Shown: positions 5,468 to 5,672 of the stretch, one piece after another
Layout of the letters: every line of letters starts with the position of its first letter
Numbering within the stretch: the stretch's first letter is position 1
Assembly (NCBI GenBank): GCA_938084875.1
Contig: CALKFX010000044.1
Location: 1-5,672 of the forward strand
DNA from: an uncultured Flavobacteriales bacterium
Lineage (GTDB): Bacteria; Bacteroidota; Bacteroidia; Flavobacteriales_D; Parvicellaceae
Direction: 5' to 3'
DNA: 5,672 nucleotides
Translations under genes and position numbers: made by a program
The notes under the pieces: generated by a model
Told to the model about the DNA's origin: nothing
Databases searched by the model: none
What the model saw: the letters and a program-made list of their open reading frames with translations, nothing else

Positions 5468-5672
5468 ATGAAAAAATTTTTTTTTATATCGTTTGTATTT
5501 ATTAGTTGCTTCAGCTTCTCTCAGTCAATAGCAACAGATAGACCTAGTGCACAGACTGACAATTCTTATTCTCTTTATCATAAGGCATTTCAATTAGAAT
5601 CTGGTTTAATTTATTCATATAATAACGGTGAGGTTAATTCCTCTAGTGTTCCTAATTTATTATTAAGATATG
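5468..5672 (+). CDS. Outer-membrane transporter-like protein (MetA-pathway-of-phenol-degradation type), 3'-truncated by window edge
   Basis: Sixty-eight codons of a secreted protein are visible before the window ends. Residues 1-19 are a signal peptide (MKKFFFISFVFISCFSFSQ), with cleavage likely after FSQ. The mature part opens with IATDRPSAQTDNSYSLYHKAFQLESGLIYSY and then SVPNLLLRY. The pattern T-D-R-P-x-x-x-T, F-Q-x-E-x-G-x-x-Y, then L-L-R-Y is typical of the N-terminus of beta-barrel proteins in the PF13557 group, which are annotated as transporters or as MetA-pathway proteins and are common in Bacteroidota. Relatives are about 250-300 residues, so most of the barrel lies beyond the edge. 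ATG 5468 is preferred; a GTG at 5462 is in frame and would add only Met-Asp before it. The gene follows the cupin by 36 bases and could be the tail of the same operon or a separate unit. The ligand is unknown. Confidence 0.72.
   Translation, partial: MKKFFFISFVFISCFSFSQSIATDRPSAQTDNSYSLYHKAFQLESGLIYSYNNGEVNSSSVPNLLLRY

Overview
The window is AT-rich, tightly packed and coded entirely on the + strand. Three features point to a member of the Bacteroidota, most likely a marine Flavobacteriia: TAnnTTTG promoter elements, starts without a Shine-Dalgarno sequence, and secreted proteins with short signal peptides ending in Gln (YTQ, FSQ). The species cannot be named from the sequence alone.

Layout. 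(1) At 3-608 is the C-terminal two thirds of a class IV-like histone deacetylase family enzyme, cut by the left edge. (2) At 654-2505 is a three-gene, translationally coupled cassette: a photolyase-like FAD protein that lacks the usual N-terminal antenna domain but carries an alpha/beta-like segment at its C-terminus, a flavin reductase-like split-barrel protein, and a 42-residue zinc-ribbon-like DUF2256 protein. The joins are ATGA and TAATG overlaps, and an imperfect hairpin with a T-run follows the last gene. (3) At 2557-5431 is a second likely operon: a BcrA-type ABC ATPase, an ABC-2 type permease and a secreted, possibly LolA-like protein, joined by ATGA overlaps, then a DUF985 (cupin_5) protein after a 6-base gap. 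(4) From 5468 the start of an outer-membrane transporter-like protein (MetA-pathway-of-phenol-degradation type) runs off the right edge.

How the genes may work together. The cassette looks like a light-dependent DNA-repair or flavin-photochemistry module. The photolyase-like protein keeps the CPD-type active-site residues. The reductase could supply reduced flavin or electrons, and the small, very basic Cys4 protein could bind nucleic acid or the photolyase. These roles are inferred. The second operon looks like an ABC export system with a periplasmic partner; the role of the cupin in it is unclear.

The main points for a second look are the apparently permuted photolyase architecture, its coupled cassette, and two GTG starts that each lie exactly 4 bases after a perfect TAnnTTTG box, which suggests leaderless mRNAs. 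No RNA gene, mobile element or CRISPR array was seen, and no stretch over 300 bases is without a gene.
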